Source: Stratiolaelaps scimitus
Lineage: Eukaryota; Arthropoda; Arachnida; Mesostigmata; Laelapidae
Assembly: GCA_019614645.1 (NCBI GenBank)
Contig: JABWDB010000001.1
Span: forward strand, 29,815,501-29,879,500
Direction of reading: 5' to 3'
DNA length: 64,000 bases
Part shown: piece by piece, positions 1-13,980 of the stretch
Layout of the letters: the number at the start of each line of letters is the position of its first letter
How positions within the stretch are numbered: position 1 is the stretch's first letter
Notes under the pieces: model-generated
Database searches by the model: none
The model's input: the letters and a program-made list of their open reading frames with translations, nothing else
What the model was told of the DNA's origin: nothing
Position numbers and translations under genes: made by a program

Positions 1-693
1 ATATATATGGGTGTGCCAAAAGAATCTGAAATTGTATAATCCGTACCAAGTGGTTGATGACTCTCTTTCAAAAGTGAATAAAGAAGATTGATTGATTATA
101 TTGTCAGTGCTCAATTATACGCTAGCCAATAGCAGTGGTGCCATATAATATGGTATATATTATTGTATATAGATAGTTCGTATGCTCAAAGACGTGCGCA
201 AGTTTAGCATCCACGTCTGCCCCCAAGGAAAACGATAAGCTAAACACGAGAGCAGTGGAAGAGACCGAGACGAGGCGTCCTGCACCGAGACACCGTCCGA
301 CGGGGCAGGGGCAAACGGTAGGAGCAGAGAAACAGGAAGATGCGGGTGGTAAAATGCGGCTGCCCACTGAAATAAGCTCCTTGAACTCCACTTTCGCGGG
401 GCAGGAAGCAAGGCAAGGACCGAAGACCCTTCCGAAACCGCGTATACGAGTGTTTGTGTGTGTGTGTTCATCTGGAGCATTTGGCAGACCCGAGTGCCCT
501 TTGAATGGGGGGTGTGCAGGAGGTTTCAAGAGGCTTTCTGTGCTCGTTTGCCTCTCGGGGGGGTGGTTCCGTGTCTGCGACACGAAACGAGTTGAGTAGA
601 AAGGACGACGATGCCGACGACCTCCAGAAACCTATCGTTCGACCGTGTCTCCTCCATTGTCTCGACCCCGATGCGTCCATTCGTACCTGCCAG
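1..693. other. Left edge, no supported gene
   Basis: Open reading frames here are low in conservation signals and overlap on both strands, so I call none of them. The right part (about 596-693) is pyrimidine-rich and leads into the probable GT92 exon ending at 781. The frame of that exon stays open back to 596, so the exon may begin earlier than 694; an AG at 626-627 is a second possible acceptor in the same phase. A cytoplasmic tail and membrane anchor expected for this protein class are not visible here and probably lie to the left of the window. Confidence 0.4.
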
Positions 694-781
694 ATTCGTC
701 GTCGACGCCTACTACAGTGAAGGAAGGAAACGGAACCTGGTGATTTTGATCTGGCCCAGAAACGGCTCCGAACCGAACGCT
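694..781 (+). CDS. Probable early exon of the GT92 glycosyltransferase gene
   Basis: The exon follows a pyrimidine-rich tract ending CTGCCAG and ends at a good donor (GCT|GTGAGT). It begins with the last base of a split codon and ends on a whole codon. It encodes FVVDAYYSEGRKRNLVILI followed by a short hydrophilic stretch. In GT92 proteins the start of the luminal domain commonly reads like 'v.sAYYd.R....vriig', so the AYYSEGRKRN-LVILI pattern fits the position before the catalytic core. The next recognised exon (32439) also starts on a whole codon, which is compatible. The exon could start at 628 or earlier, because the frame is open from 596. It is about 31.7 kb from the next sure exon and 30-100 residues of the family are missing between them, so the link to the same gene is inference. 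Confidence 0.45.
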
Positions 782-3700
782 GTGAGTGGCTACTACTCCG
801 CTAGTCTCCGCCAGTGGTAACAGTGAGTCAGGCCATGCAAGGCCGGGTAGAGGAAACGTAAACGCCCTTCGCTTGTGGGCGGTGTCAAGTACACGGCTCT
901 AGCCGACTTTGTCTCTCTAGCAGTGCTCCGTATGCCGACTGCATGCTGAGCGGCTAAAACAGCGGCTTAAAGCTTCTTACTGTAGACCCCATTTATCTCC
1001 GCTCTGCGCTTTGTAGCAGACTGCTACGTACCGTACCACTTTTATATTATATAGTGGTTATACTTCATACCGCCGCGAACCCTGTACGGTGGAACGGGAC
1101 ACCGCTGGATTGGCCAGTCGAACAGTAAGAGAAGCAGCGAGAAGGTCAGTGAGAGAGTCGCTGATAGCCCCCCGAGATTACATCCATGGCCGCAGGCTAT
1201 GGACACCACTTAGAGCTGCAACCTCTCTCTGCCTCGGTGTTCCTGTGCCGCCTATCTCCTGCACCGAACGCCCGCGCGCTCGGTGTTCAAGTAGTCTAGA
1301 TCGCCTCGGTGCTGGTCTCCTCCGGCCGTGCGCTGTCTTTGCTCCGCCAGCAGCGAGAGAATGATCTTACTCTATATATACTAACACCCACTCAGCCCCC
1401 TACATCGTCGCCTCCTCGGCCACCGCCTCCACAGCTTACACCATGTTAGCAGCGGTATAGTGTGAGGTAGCCGAGGCGGCGATAGCATTGGTCGTAGATA
1501 TCCGTGCTGATTTTCCTAATCCTGTGGCACCTACTTACTCATGATAACGAACAGCGGCAAAACTCGATGGGTTTTGTCGATTTTTTCTTTAGAGAAATAG
1601 CGTTACATGGGCACCCGACCGGGGCGGTCCCACAGATGAGGACACGGTGGTCGACTCCTTAGATGGCTTTTTAATGAGAGCTCAAATTGCTGAGGCGATG
1701 CCACAACAAAGGTATAGTGGCAATTATTAGTGTAGAAAGAGGGGACAAGCTATCACAGGATGTGGACGTGTGGCAGTTTTAATCAGCATACTCTATGGTG
1801 AAGCTCACTTCTGCAGCATTTATATATATATTACTAAAAACTGCGTAGTATGGCGTAGTATCATATTGACTTGTAATAAGATCAATGCTCTGTGATGCAG
1901 AGTTTATTGGAACAGGGAGTTCTTGTTCCCAAGAAAAACGCCCGCAGCATACTAATCCAATCAACAATTCCGTTTAGCCGTCGTCTACCCACTGGATCAT
2001 AATCATCTAATCAGCACATTAGCTTTCCCATCAAGTTTTTCTTTAACCTCTATATCACATCTATCATGTTATCTATATTAGCGGAAAACTGAACGTTTAT
2101 CACGAACACTTGTCTGCTCATTTAATTCACTTCAAATGGCTGTACTACGGCTACAAATGACAATGACATTATTTTCACCTACCGTCTATTAGAAAAAATC
2201 TCCAACTACCCGTAGATATATATATATATATATATATATCAAGAGAGCTCTTCAAGATTTATAGCTGAGAATATCTTTTAAGAGCGCCCCGTCCATTCCC
2301 CAATTATCCCAGCTGGGATTCGAGGGCTCTCAGGGGTCTGGTTCCACGCTGGTCGCACATGACTTTCTGATACGAGACGACGATGCGGTGGGAAAGCAGA
2401 TAAAGAGAGATATATGCAAAAAGCGCTTCTCCTTTAAATATAATCACCACCGTGTGCGCCTGCTTCGCTCCTCGTCCTCCTCCTCCTCCTCCGATTGCGC
2501 TGACCCCCGGACAAACCCGCAGTCGCTCTGGACGCTGGCGATCTCTATCAGTTTCTCCCCGCTTCCTTGACTCACTTTTTTTTAATTCTCTATCCGCTCA
2601 TTCGTTCGTTTTCTTTGAGCACGCCTCTGGACGCCTTTTGTTGCCGTTCCTTGCCGTCAGCTATCTGGCCGGCTTACAAGGCGCAAGCTTCGGCACCCGT
2701 TGCAGCTAGTTTTTGTTCTGCGTTTTCCGCCTTTCATTAAAGCTGGTCTTTCTCTCCCAACCTCTCTTTCTCTCACTCACCCGCCATTCCAGTGGCACTT
2801 GCACTCTAATCTGCCCCTTCCAGCTTTTCTGTATCGTGCTAGTCTATCCATATATTCCGCCTGGTGGCCGACTTGTTTGCAGTTTTGCCAGTCCGCTCGC
2901 TCTCACACACGGGCGAGGTTCTTCCAACCACTCTCCGTACTCGTGCATGCCCGACGGTTGTCGAGGTCGATTTTGGCAGTCTCCCCACCGTGTACGTGTT
3001 CTACGTCCGGTGCCTGCCTGCGCGCCGTGCCCTCTGGCTGCTAGCTTCCTAGCCGCCTTGGACCCTGCAGTAAAAGTGATACGAAGGGACGACCCCACGG
3101 ATGGACGCCTGCACCGGAGGACACGACGTGAAAATACGGTCGGTCGAAGAGCGTATATGCCCGTGCCACGGCGCTACGATGAAGCCTAGCTGGGCGCGTT
3201 GCTCTCTCACGCTACCAGTCCGAGAGCCACGAGCGGAAGGTGAATGGCGCCGCGAACGCCCACCACTAGGACCACCAGCGGCGGCAGCTGCACCTTGGAG
3301 CTCCCAGCTAGATCTGTAACAGTGTTAGAGAGAGAGAGAGAGAAATGGAGAGGAACAGCGGACGCAGTGGTAGCAGGCGGAGCTAGGGTCGTATAAACAC
3401 ATATCATTACTACGGGTTACTTTACAGCGTGCTGATAGCCCAGACAGGATGGAACTAGGGGGAGGCGGAGAGGGATGGCTGAGTCAGGACAAGCCGAGTC
3501 GAGTCGATGCGGGAAATGAGCCTCACGTGGGACCGACGCAAAGAGTGTGACACTCGGTCGCAGTGTTGTCTGCGCAACCGACCGTTGCTTTCGTGGCTAT
3601 GGACGGGCAAACGAAGGAGCCTAGCCGTCAGAGGAGTAGCATAGCCACGCTGTGGACTGCTGTTACACGTTTGCAGTTACTGCTGCACACAGCCACCCAC

Positions 3701-5559
3701 AAGAATCCAGTCTCAAGTATCTAACCCAGAACGGCAAATGGCGCTCGCTGGCCAGGACGATACCAACCATCATATGGGAGCTTGTGTTCCCCTCCTATTG
3801 TTGATGTTATTCCTGCTAGATGAATACTTTACAGAATGGGAACCTTATTTGCATTGTACCCTCCTTATTTGCTGTTTATTTTCGTTCATGCCTTCTGCTG
3901 AGTTTGGTATCATGTCGCGTACGGCATCCAGGTAATTTATCACGGCATCTATCCAACGCGTCCGTTTCGTCTCTCGTGCACGACATGATGCAACTAGAAG
4001 AGCTCAACATATCAATTGAGTGTTGAGTATTTGTGAAGTACTATTTATGAACTATTATTATTGTAGTGCTATAATTACCATGGTGTGATCATGATCGGAT
4101 AGCTCGAACATTACAGCAATCAACAGAGTATGTGAAGAAAGCATTTTGAAATCAGCAGTCCCTTGACCCGTTTCGGGTTCTGTACTCCTTACCAAGTTAA
4201 CTTTCAGGCTAGACAATGGCGCCACGTATATGATTATTCGATCAACCAGCTTTAAGGCCGAACTACGGTAGGAGTCGACTGAGGTGCCCACAAAGAACAC
4301 AGACGAGGGGAAGGTCAACAAAGCAGTTCCACTCGGTCGCATAGCATTCGATCTGTCCTGTTGCTGGGAAACGCAGCCGGCGTGCAGGAAAGCAGTACTA
4401 CTCGCAGGGGTGGTGATAGCACACATGGAGTATTTGCGTTTGACATTTGAGCAAAAGGCTGTGGGTCGCCGTCTTCGGGGCTTTCCGTGACTTGGTTGCG
4501 GAGCCTGGCACACATGCTTGGCACAAGGAAGGATTGCTCGGTTGGCTTTCGCTGGGCTTACTGAGGGTAAATTACTATTTTCACACACACACACTACACA
4601 CTCCGAGATGGCGGGTGGAAGAGGGTTGTTCGGGGGATCTTGGCGGATCCAAGAGAGCATCCGTGTCGTTGTGGAGGGTAACTTTTACAGATGGTAACTC
4701 GGACGCGCGCAGACGGCAGCTGCGCACCATTGCCGCTCACTGGGCGTTGAGTGTCTGGCAACAGCCGGCATTCGGGCGTGCCGCTAAAAGAGAGAGAACG
4801 CGGTGGGCTGGGAGCGATTGTGGGGCCGGTAGAGTCAACGGGGCCATGTTCAGAGCTCTTTCTCTCTCTCTCTCTATCTCTCTCCTCATCTCTATCTCTC
4901 TCTCTGTTGGCGCGTGCGCAAGTGAATAAGTGAAACGAAGGAATAGCAGCCGGGGAGAACCGGCGCGGATAGCGGACAGATGGCGGGTACTCCGAACGGC
5001 ACGGCGTGTTTAGGACGGGAACGGGACCGGGCAGATCCCGTCAAATAGTAGCGGGCGGGTATAGCAAACGTGCCCTACCAAACGAAGCCCGGTTCTCCAT
5101 TCCCATCTAGACTTCGTGCCGCCGACATCGTCGACAACTGGCCAACCTAGCCGGTGCGGCTCTGCCTCTTGTGCAAACCTCCCTGCTGGAGTGAGTCGTC
5201 CGTCTCTCCGTCGGCAGACACGCCCGTCCCGTGAGCTCCCTAGAATTGGCCGGCCACGAATGAGAACGAGCGGGTGCCACTGGGGACTCAAGTCGAATAC
5301 AACGATTCGAGGCCAACCGGTCAGACTTACCAGTCAACCAACCACTTAAAGGGTGGTCGTCTGGATCCGAAAAGCGAGACACGGGAGGAGGCCAAGTCGC
5401 CTGGGAGAGCCGCTCATGTGGTCGGCGTCAGAATGCTCTCGTTCTCGCCATGCAGGATATCAGCTGGATGCAACCGCGCATGAGCTGATAGATATCGTTG
5501 TCAACTCACATCATGACGTCAGCCATTTTAAGGGCTGAGGACGAGGGCGTGGAGCAATA
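782..5559. other. Noncoding, GC-rich with simple repeats
   Basis: Nothing here reads as a conserved protein. It contains a (TA)n tract at about 2216-2239, a TCC-rich run near 2470-2495, a GA run near 3328-3345 and a long CT-rich tract at about 4857-4905. If the exon ending at 781 belongs to the GT92 gene, this is intron. Several reading frames of 60-160 codons exist on both strands but are rich in Ser, Arg and Pro from the GC-rich base composition and carry no family motif. Confidence 0.4.
4857..4905. repeat. (CT)n microsatellite
   Basis: The sequence is an almost uninterrupted CT repeat with a few TATCTC variants. It is a simple repeat with no gene content; similar tracts occur at about 9272-9319, 11400-11430 and 58013-58030. 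Confidence 0.9.
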
Positions 5560-6768
5560 AGGTCGCTCAGAGCTATTTTGTATAATACATCGAAATAGTT
5601 TTGATAACATTCGAATCAAGCGTCACAGCCTGGTGGAACTTGACCTGCCTATACTTGAGTCTTTTGCCTGAAAACGTGGCTCAGCGTTCGTGTAGTTTCC
5701 TAGAACAGACATAACTGTAGAAGCCGAAAGAGCGTTTGCCGCTGAAGATCAGTGCGCTGTGATCAACTTTTTGTTTCTTGAAGGAACAAACTTGAATAAA
5801 GTTGATCGAAAATTGGTGATACTTACCCCGGTCTTCACCCGACGAAACGTTTGCTGCTGGATAAGAGATTCAGGAGGGGCGACTGGACTGTTAAGGACAG
5901 CAGAGGAAGTGACTTCATCTGAGGACATCTCACGAGTGAACGAGTTGCGATAATTGCCGCAGCTTTCGGGCAAACTCGAGGTTTTGGAATATAACTAATA
6001 ATATTCTGCGCATTACAGATGGAACATCATACGCAGATGGAAACACGTGTGGCACACTCCAAATACAACCTACAAAGCTATAAGCAATCAAAAAAAGCTC
6101 AGCTAACGCTCTCCGTTCCTATTGACGAGTCCAGGGCGAGTTTGAACCGGCTGGCCAAGAAAGACCGGCTAAGAAAATGGCTTTGAACAGATGACAGGTC
6201 GTCCCCAGGGGCAGTGCAGGAATAGATTTGGTCCCAAAGTAACGACTATACCTGTTATAGACGTTAACGGCATTTGATAGTTTGAGTTACTGTGTCAAAA
6301 CGAAAACATCAATGCAATCTGATATTTCGAGCTCTTGAAAGGACTCATGGACAAAAGGTGCGAGAATCGACATCACGCCAGGAGGCTTTTCGATGACAAG
6401 CAAAATCTCACCGTACGGCTGCAATAACGAACTGGATGGGGGCTAACAATATTCATCAGTGGATTCAACTTGCAGATTCTCCACGTTTAAGCCCTTGTAA
6501 TTATGGTTGTTTCCATACATTAGAAAAGGTAATTAGTGGTGTACATTATGCAAACATCGATTTGCTTCAGGAAGCTATCGACAACGAGATTAAGTATGGT
6601 CAGCTCGGAAGGATACTACCGCTCAGAAGCTCGTAAAGGGTTAGCTCCGGGTGCGTAAATAATGAAAGAGAGTACCTCCGATTTATACTAAAAAAAGACA
6701 TAGTCTAGTTACTTTTACTCAAACGTTATCAGAGTTTTCTCGATGCGCAAATTAGCTCCGAACAACCT
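5560..6768 (+). mobile_element. Mariner-family DNA transposon, near full length, decayed (copy A)
   Basis: About 1.2 kb, close to the usual 1.3 kb of mariner elements. The left end (about 5560-5600) and right end (about 6731-6768, inverted) share AGGTYGYTCRGAGCTA, 13 of 16 bases matching, followed by a further ATCGA-containing stretch. Inside, the + strand carries a broken transposase: an N-terminal helix-turn-helix-like stretch (CAVINFLFLEG... RKLVI, near 5750-5820), a stretch with SEDISRVNEL near 5918-5948, a PIDES segment at 6118 (position of the first catalytic Asp), PKVTTIPVIDVNGI near 6233, LFDDK near 6386 (second Asp) and SPRLSPCNYGCFHTLEK near 6481. The third catalytic position is Asn (codon 6499-6501). 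Stop codons and frameshifts interrupt it, including a one-base loss at about 6398 relative to the copy at 50.5 kb. It cannot encode an active enzyme. Confidence 0.85.
6436..6636 (+). pseudogene. Mariner transposase C-terminal remnant (copy A)
   Basis: This open stretch of 66 codons is the last part of the mariner catalytic domain. It includes the expected block around the third catalytic residue, here SPCNYG instead of the usual SPDLAPCD(F/Y). It is about 90% alike to the matching part of the copy at 50490-50891 on the other strand. In this copy the stretch is cut off from the second Asp (LFDDK) by a frameshift just upstream. Confidence 0.85.
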
Positions 6769-9700
6769 AGCAGACTAAAAACAGGGTCTTATTCTCTTGA
6801 TAGCTCTCATTCTCTCACATGCACAAGCGAGAACCCATAGCTAATGGATTGGGTGCGATACTGTGAAAAATTCGTTCACAATCGAGACTTGTATGAAGTA
6901 TGACAGGAGCATTTCGTGATCGACTCCCCTATCCACGCTGCAGGGTAGTAGATACGATTGTAGGTAAATGATGACTATAATGAACTGCGCACATGCGATA
7001 AATCGTGCTTATGCCTAATGTAGATTATTCAAGCAGTACCAGCACTATATGTAGTTAGTCACAAGCATTAAGCCCCGCATTGTGGCACGGCCTCGCCCCC
7101 CCCCATACAAGACTTGAATGTGCATCTATTTGTGCTTTTGCTCATGTGGTTGTCATCAATCGAGTTTCAGTGGCCTTGTGGTAAGACCTTGTGGGCGCAT
7201 CGTGGCAGACCTACAGATTAATTGCTTCCCCTCCGAGGGTTCCACCGCCTTCAGTCTTCCATGTGCATGTAGCTAGAATAAATTAGAATTGCAACGCTTC
7301 GACCAAGTTGCCTACAGCTTCTTTTGCTAGCTTCTGTCTGTTATGGCTGTCAGGCGGCCACGAGAGAGCGACATCATCTATAGTCTCTCTGTGTTTTTTC
7401 TCTCTCTCCTTCTATCTCACCCTCCGGCCCGCTCAAGCGGTCGCTCTCGCTTTCGGACGGTCAACGTAAGTCAGAATGTCAAGCCTATAGCTGGCTCTTG
7501 CTATAGGGCTAGGGATCGATCTGGGGATCCGGCAGCGCCGACAGTCGGCACGGAAGTGGCGGCAGTGGGTAGGGAGCTGCAATGGGAGCATTCTATCAGG
7601 CTCTCAACAGCCTCTCAGCTCGGTCTGTTCAGATGCAGGCTAAGAAGCGGTCTCGGCTGCCTCTAAGGCCCAGGATAGAAGCTGAAAGAGAACTATGCCG
7701 CATGCATAACGCAGGACGGAAAATCCGGCAGACTGGCGGACCGCCTGTCCGCCCGGGCCTACGGGCCTCAGTAAGGGCGACACATGACGGGCTGCTCGCA
7801 GCGGAACGCACAGAGAAGCCCCAGGGCAAGCCGTGTGCAGTGTCCACAGCCAGACAGAACTACGCATACATATTCTACATACAGACGCGAACGGACAAGC
7901 ATACACACAGAGATTCATATACATAAAACCACAGAGATACTTCACCGCTTGGCTGGGCCTGACTTAAGCCGGACTTCACTTGCCTCGCCTTCAGCCTCTG
8001 ACTTTCAGGCTCAAGATGCAGAGCGAGGACGATTCGGGAGGCCGACCCTTATGCAAGCTCAGCTCTGAGCTTTACACGGAGGTAACATCACTACTTTTCC
8101 TCTGAAGTCTCTTACGCTCCACGGTCAACCGTCGCTTTTCATAGCCGCTGACAATAATCAAGACAAGGGGGAACACAAACGAGTGGTGATGTCGCCGCAC
8201 AAACAAATGAATCCGGTGCGAAAACAGCCCGTATCGCGGCCACGACCGCGCTTTACGCCGCGCTTCCATTGGCCTTCGGCAGGCTGGCTTCATTTATAAA
8301 TAGCTGACCTGCAATTTCCCACAATCGTTCCCCACTGGATGCTATGTACGTAGATGTACTCGCTCGTTAGCAATTGTCATTGTAATGCCACAGGACGGAA
8401 TGCATTGTTTCCTCAATGAATATGAATTCTTCACATGCTTGCTTAGCGTACGGACGGCACTGGTCCAAATACTGTCCATTTCAACAAAAAAAATCATCCA
8501 TACCGCTCGACGCGTCGTATACAATAAACGAGGGTGCCGCGGACCATGCTAACGAACAACGGTAGAATGAGCAGCCAGGTGACTGAACAGAGAGCAGTGA
8601 AGGCCGAGACAACCCGCTCACGTCATCATAGTCGGTGCACAGCGGCCAGACCCTCGTGTGGCCTTCTCCACTGTCAGCTGAACGCTACATTTGCTCCATG
8701 GTATTACAGTGTGGTAAAGTGTAGTGACGGCGCGGAACTGCCGATGAGTTTTTGCCTGAGAACTACACCGAGATGAGTGTACAGTAGACGATGTTAACAA
8801 AGTTATCATTATATAGAATGTATGCAGAGAGACTTTTATGGAGGCCAGTTTTCCGGCCCATTGAAGGCGATCAACGCAACAATTGAGTGAAATTATCAAA
8901 TTAGCTGTAGTCCTGTAGCCAGGCGCTAGAAAAGACATACAGGTATAAATCGATTGAATAGCAGAAATGCAGAAACGTAACCAACATTGTTATGGCAGTG
9001 TTGGCGCTGCATTGCGTCGGTTAGAGAAGCCACTAGAGCGGAGTTGGGTGCGGGGAGGGGTGAAGCTTTTTGCCACAATGCACTTAAGCATTGTGCATTT
9101 ATACGCGCGTACATTCCCTCGTAGCTTCATGCTTCGTAACACGCCCGCAAGCGCGCACACATTCGCGTTGGAGGATGTAGTGGCTGTCTTGTAGGTACAT
9201 CGTACCATACCGTAGCAGGCCGTATAGCCCGTGCCGAAGTGGCATAGCGCTGTGGTTCTGGTGGCTTGCCATCTCTCTCTCTCTCTCCTCTCCCTCTCAC
9301 TCTCTCTCTCTCTCCCTATCCAGTAGCTTGCTCGTCTACGTCGTTCATAGCGTACGGGGCGGCGGTTAGTTTTACGAGGTCGGATGGCAAACGAGTCTTT
9401 GGGCTTATGACGTCGCTTGTGAAAGGATGGCAGTGGTTGGCTTGTGTTAGGGGGGTGCACGCGAAAGAGCGGAGTAGGCCCCGGATGCAGTGGCCTGCGA
9501 GGGATTCACCGGCGCCCACATTTCCCACGGCGCCAACATATTCTTAGGCCTCCGTTCTCCGACCGAATGAAGGAGAGAGCCCTGCCTCGGACCACGCGTT
9601 CGCTACAGGCCTGCTCTGGTAGCAGAGGGCCGTCCGTTGGGGGGACCCCCTCAAGGCCTCGTCAGATGCACACACAAAGATGCAGTACTCACAGGCAGAA

Positions 9701-12700
9701 GCACGCACACCTCACACAATCTTCGCGGCTTGCTTAGCCCTTCGTTCGCGCCTTTCGCAATGTGCACAGCACCATCCTCCACCGGCGTTTCTGCTACTTC
9801 GCCAGTGACTGCAGAAGTAGCAAAAGGTGCGGAGGCGACATACACCCGACGGGCCCCATTCGGATTGTTGGCTCAGCATTACGGCAAGGTCCCCGCCCCC
9901 CCGGTGTTTCCCACCATCGCCTAAACGGGCATCCTCGCAACAGAGGCAAAGGCGGTCGGTTAGCTGTAGCCATCCGTGATCCTTCCACGGCTCGACGAAA
10001 CGAGTGAAGCGAGATGCCGCCGGCGAGGATGGGGCCGCCAGGGACGGCAAATACGACAACAGTGGGTGTGGTGGAAACAATGAGCGCCACGAGAAAGCTG
10101 TCGGTGGCCTGGCTGCGCAGGCAAATACATACGAGAGAGACGCGAAGAAGAAGAAGTGCAGAGACATGGTCGTTTTCGTGTTTCGCGTCGTCGTCATCAT
10201 CTTCATAATAATAATAATAATAGCAACATAATAGTGGGGTGTGGCATCCGTCCATATGACTGTTGTTGGTGGCAGTAGTGGTGGTTGCGGTAGTATATTT
10301 ATTTACATATGTATGTACGCAATTCGCGTACCAACTAGTGCGACACATCTCACAGAAACGCAGACAGATAGATGGACGGGTGTCGATCGGGAGTTACTTT
10401 CTTTGTAGGTAGCAGAGAAGGTGGGGCAAGGTATTCGAATGCATGGCACGCTCCCGATAATCGTCCGCCGTATGCGCTCGTCGCATGTCACATCTTGACA
10501 GAGATCGTCAACAATGGGAATGATCGGAGCGGCAGATTGTTAAGACTGAAGCTTAATTTGTCTGCATTCATTTTTTCTTGCAATTCGTTTTTAATCTCCT
10601 TAGGAACCATACCCCTGCTGTTTTACGTTTCGTTTTCGCCAAGATTCTACAGTGTGTTTTGTCGGCCATGACGCGAAGAGGCGAGCGAACATCGTTGAGT
10701 TGTGATGGGCTCACTTCGACAAAGCATTTGTTGTTGGCGTACTTGTAGACTCCGGATACAGCGTATCGCCCACTTGTCCAATAGGATCGCCTCGCTCCTC
10801 TGTTCTCGAGAATTTCTTGCAGTGGTGGTTGAGTTGGGAGCGATCGCTGCTGCTGCCGCCGCCTCTATCAGACCAATGTATTTCTACATAGATATTTATG
10901 CGCAAGCACATCTGGTAGGCGAACGGATGTCTGCCTCGTCTCTAGCGCGCTCCCGGACCCACTGCCTGTTACCGGGCAGCGTCCGCGTGATCGCTCGAAA
11001 AGTGAAACTCGAAAAGTCAGAAACATCAAAGGTGGCAAAAAGCCGTTATGCACCCTCTGTTCAGCGGCACCACTCAACCGAAAGCCGTCGTAAGCCGAGG
11101 TCGCTACCAGATGCTGCTTTTGCACTCGGTTTCGTCCCGACGGCCGAAACCGAATGCAAATGAGAGACCAGCAAGAATTCAGATGACGGTCAACGGAAAA
11201 AAGATGCAGTATACATGTGAGCGTCAGAGTCTGAACACGCTGCAAAGAAGGCACAAAAAAAAAAGGCGGAGCCAAAAATAGATTAGGAACAAAATGGCAA
11301 ATGGTGCTACATTGAAAAGCTGATGCTAGCGTGAGCATTCGAGGGCACTGCTACAGCCATCGCTGCTGGCAGGGCGACGGTTTTGGTCACCGGGGTTCGC
11401 TTGCTCTCGCTCCCTCTCTCGTTCTCTAGCTCTCGCTAAGTCTCCCTCTTAAAGTGCGGTACCGGTCCGTCGTACAGCCGGATGGATGTGGGAGCTTGTT
11501 GGGCCAGGGGCCGAGCAGGGGAAGGGGAGGTAGAGCCTCGGTCACGCGGGTGGAGCTGAGCGCGGTTAAGGGTGTGGTCAGGTCGCGATAGGAGGTGTTC
11601 CACGCAAAGCCGAGTGACAGTAGGGATAAAAGCAGAAGCAGTATCAGCAGTGGTCTTTCGCCGAACAGCACTGGGAGTCGAGTGGAGTGGAGGGCTGACT
11701 GGGCAAGGAGAGCTGGGTGGGTTGAACGGGCCAGAGTGAGAGGACGGATGGAGATCGGGGCCGGTGGAGACTGCGGCAATCGAGCAGGGAAAGAACCCAT
11801 AGAGATGGGAGTTAGAGAGGTACCGAGGTGGGCACGAAGGCCGGCCCAGCAGATCCCGCCGGGAACAATTTAATTTTCCTGGCATTACTCTCTCTCACTT
11901 GCTCGCTCTATCTATCTGTGCCGCTTGGCGTTAGCAGCACTCTACAGCAGACGGAGCAGCAGAGTGAGTAAAAACTGCGAAAAGATACATACCGACCTAG
12001 TCGCCCCCGACGACGCGGCGACCCGCTGGGGACCGGCAAAGCAAAATGCGTCCCAGGAAAAGGCTATGGCGGCGATGAAAGGGAAGGAATACCAAACCTG
12101 AGTGACAGCCGTCCTCACTCTCTCTTCCTCTGTCCTGGCCTTGGCAACAACGCTACAGTGATACTAAGGTGGTGAACGAGTTGTGTGTACTCCGATTGTT
12201 GCTGTAGATTTGTCGATGCCTGGAGTCGAAGGGTCAGTGCATTAAGAGAAAATTAGACAAAATGGACAAAGGGTGGACGTCGGGCTCCTCTGAAGACGAA
12301 TCAATATTGTGCATACATGAACTAGTCAAGACAAGACAAGTTAATTATTATATTGTATTATAAAAATATCATATTTAATATTAATTATATTGTTAAACTA
12401 TGCCAAGTTAAGCGGTCAGGTTGGCAAGGAAATGAACGATCGAGCGAACGCTATGTAATTACGGATGGAATATATAAATAATAAATGTCGTATTCTAAGT
12501 GCTCAAATAGTGCTATTTCTGTTAATTTTTTTATTACTACATCCCTTAAAATTCGTGAGACGCTTCTCAGTTGTTAACGGCACAACCATCAGTTTAAAGT
12601 ATTGTAATATATAAGAATATTATAACTTCTAGTACATTATTGAAATAATGATTGTTAGAATATTATTATTATTATTATTATCGCTACCACTTCCACTATG

Positions 12701-13930
12701 GGAACTACTTAGTAAGTGATCTCTTCGCAAATGCTTACTTCCTAAAGTGAAATTCTACTTAGGAAGCAAACAGCGAGCTGAGTCTGAACCAAGTGTCCAT
12801 TAATCATTCAATGAGGTTGGTTTCACGAGCCTCGGAAGAGGCAGCAGGAAGAGGAAAGTCAGATGAAGAATCGTAAATCCTCAGCTTTCTCCTCAGGCTT
12901 CGTTGAGGGAAGTTTCTATGCCGTATTGAAGCCCGTTATCTGCTTATTGTATTGGCTAACGCGTGACGCGTCCGTTGCCCCTCGAGATGTGGACGATTCG
13001 AGGGGAGGGTGACGGGCGGGGGGGGACATCCTCGCTGAAATAAATAATCTATCACCTTGTACCGAAATCGTCGTTTTTGAAACGGACCATCGGCCTGACT
13101 GGCCGCATGGACTCATTGAGATGAACAATCCCACTGCGCAGCTTCGATGTTGGCCCCAGACGGTCGGCCACACGACAGTTGTCTCCTTTCTAAATTATGA
13201 GTCAATTGGGATCCGGTACATAATCACTTTACAGCTGCCTCCCCTGTTCCTACCCTACTGACGCTGTCGCCGCTATCGGTGAAACTGGTAGAACTACTAA
13301 GAGGGGTACATGTCACATCATTATGACCGGTATCAGCTGTAACAGCTGTTTTGGAGGTGAGGCCTAGGAAATTGAAGACGTCTCAGATCGGGTTCGGATA
13401 GGCGAGCCTTCGCAAATCAGGTATACGATCGTGGATTTAGATGCAATCAAAGGGATAATTTGCAACATGCACATGCTTGGGTTAGTGAGATTAACCTGAT
13501 TCGCTCCAGCTGTATCATCGGATGTACTGAAGAACTGCAGGTGCTACAGGAAAGCTTAGTGGCATCCCTTCTATATGAGCGTCCGTCACTGAGGGCACCA
13601 GTCGTTATTGATCGTGTATCATACTAGTACAACTCGGTTTGCATACGCGTGTTGTGTCTTCAAACGGAAGCCAATCTTCGTAATTTGATCTATTACGAGG
13701 GGCCGAGCCTCACGAATCGGGCATGCGGTCTTGTTTAGTTTGAGTTTGACAGCTCACCCGACCTGGTCTTTAACGATAAGTCATAACTCTCGAGAAGTTC
13801 TTCAGTTCCGACTTTCGGGTAGCTAGGTTGAATACGCGTCGGTCGAGTCCTAACCATAAAGGGACTATAACACATATGCAATCGTTCTACCCTCAACCTT
13901 GCTTTGGCGATTTCTACATCATGTTAGTTT

Positions 13931-13980
<50 letters not shown>

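Noticed and set aside
9712..10348. Minus-strand frames of 164 and 184 codons with poly-Tyr and poly-Thr stretches
   Set aside because: The homopolymer stretches come from ATA/GTC trinucleotide repeats; two frames overlap in the same place and neither shows conserved motifs.
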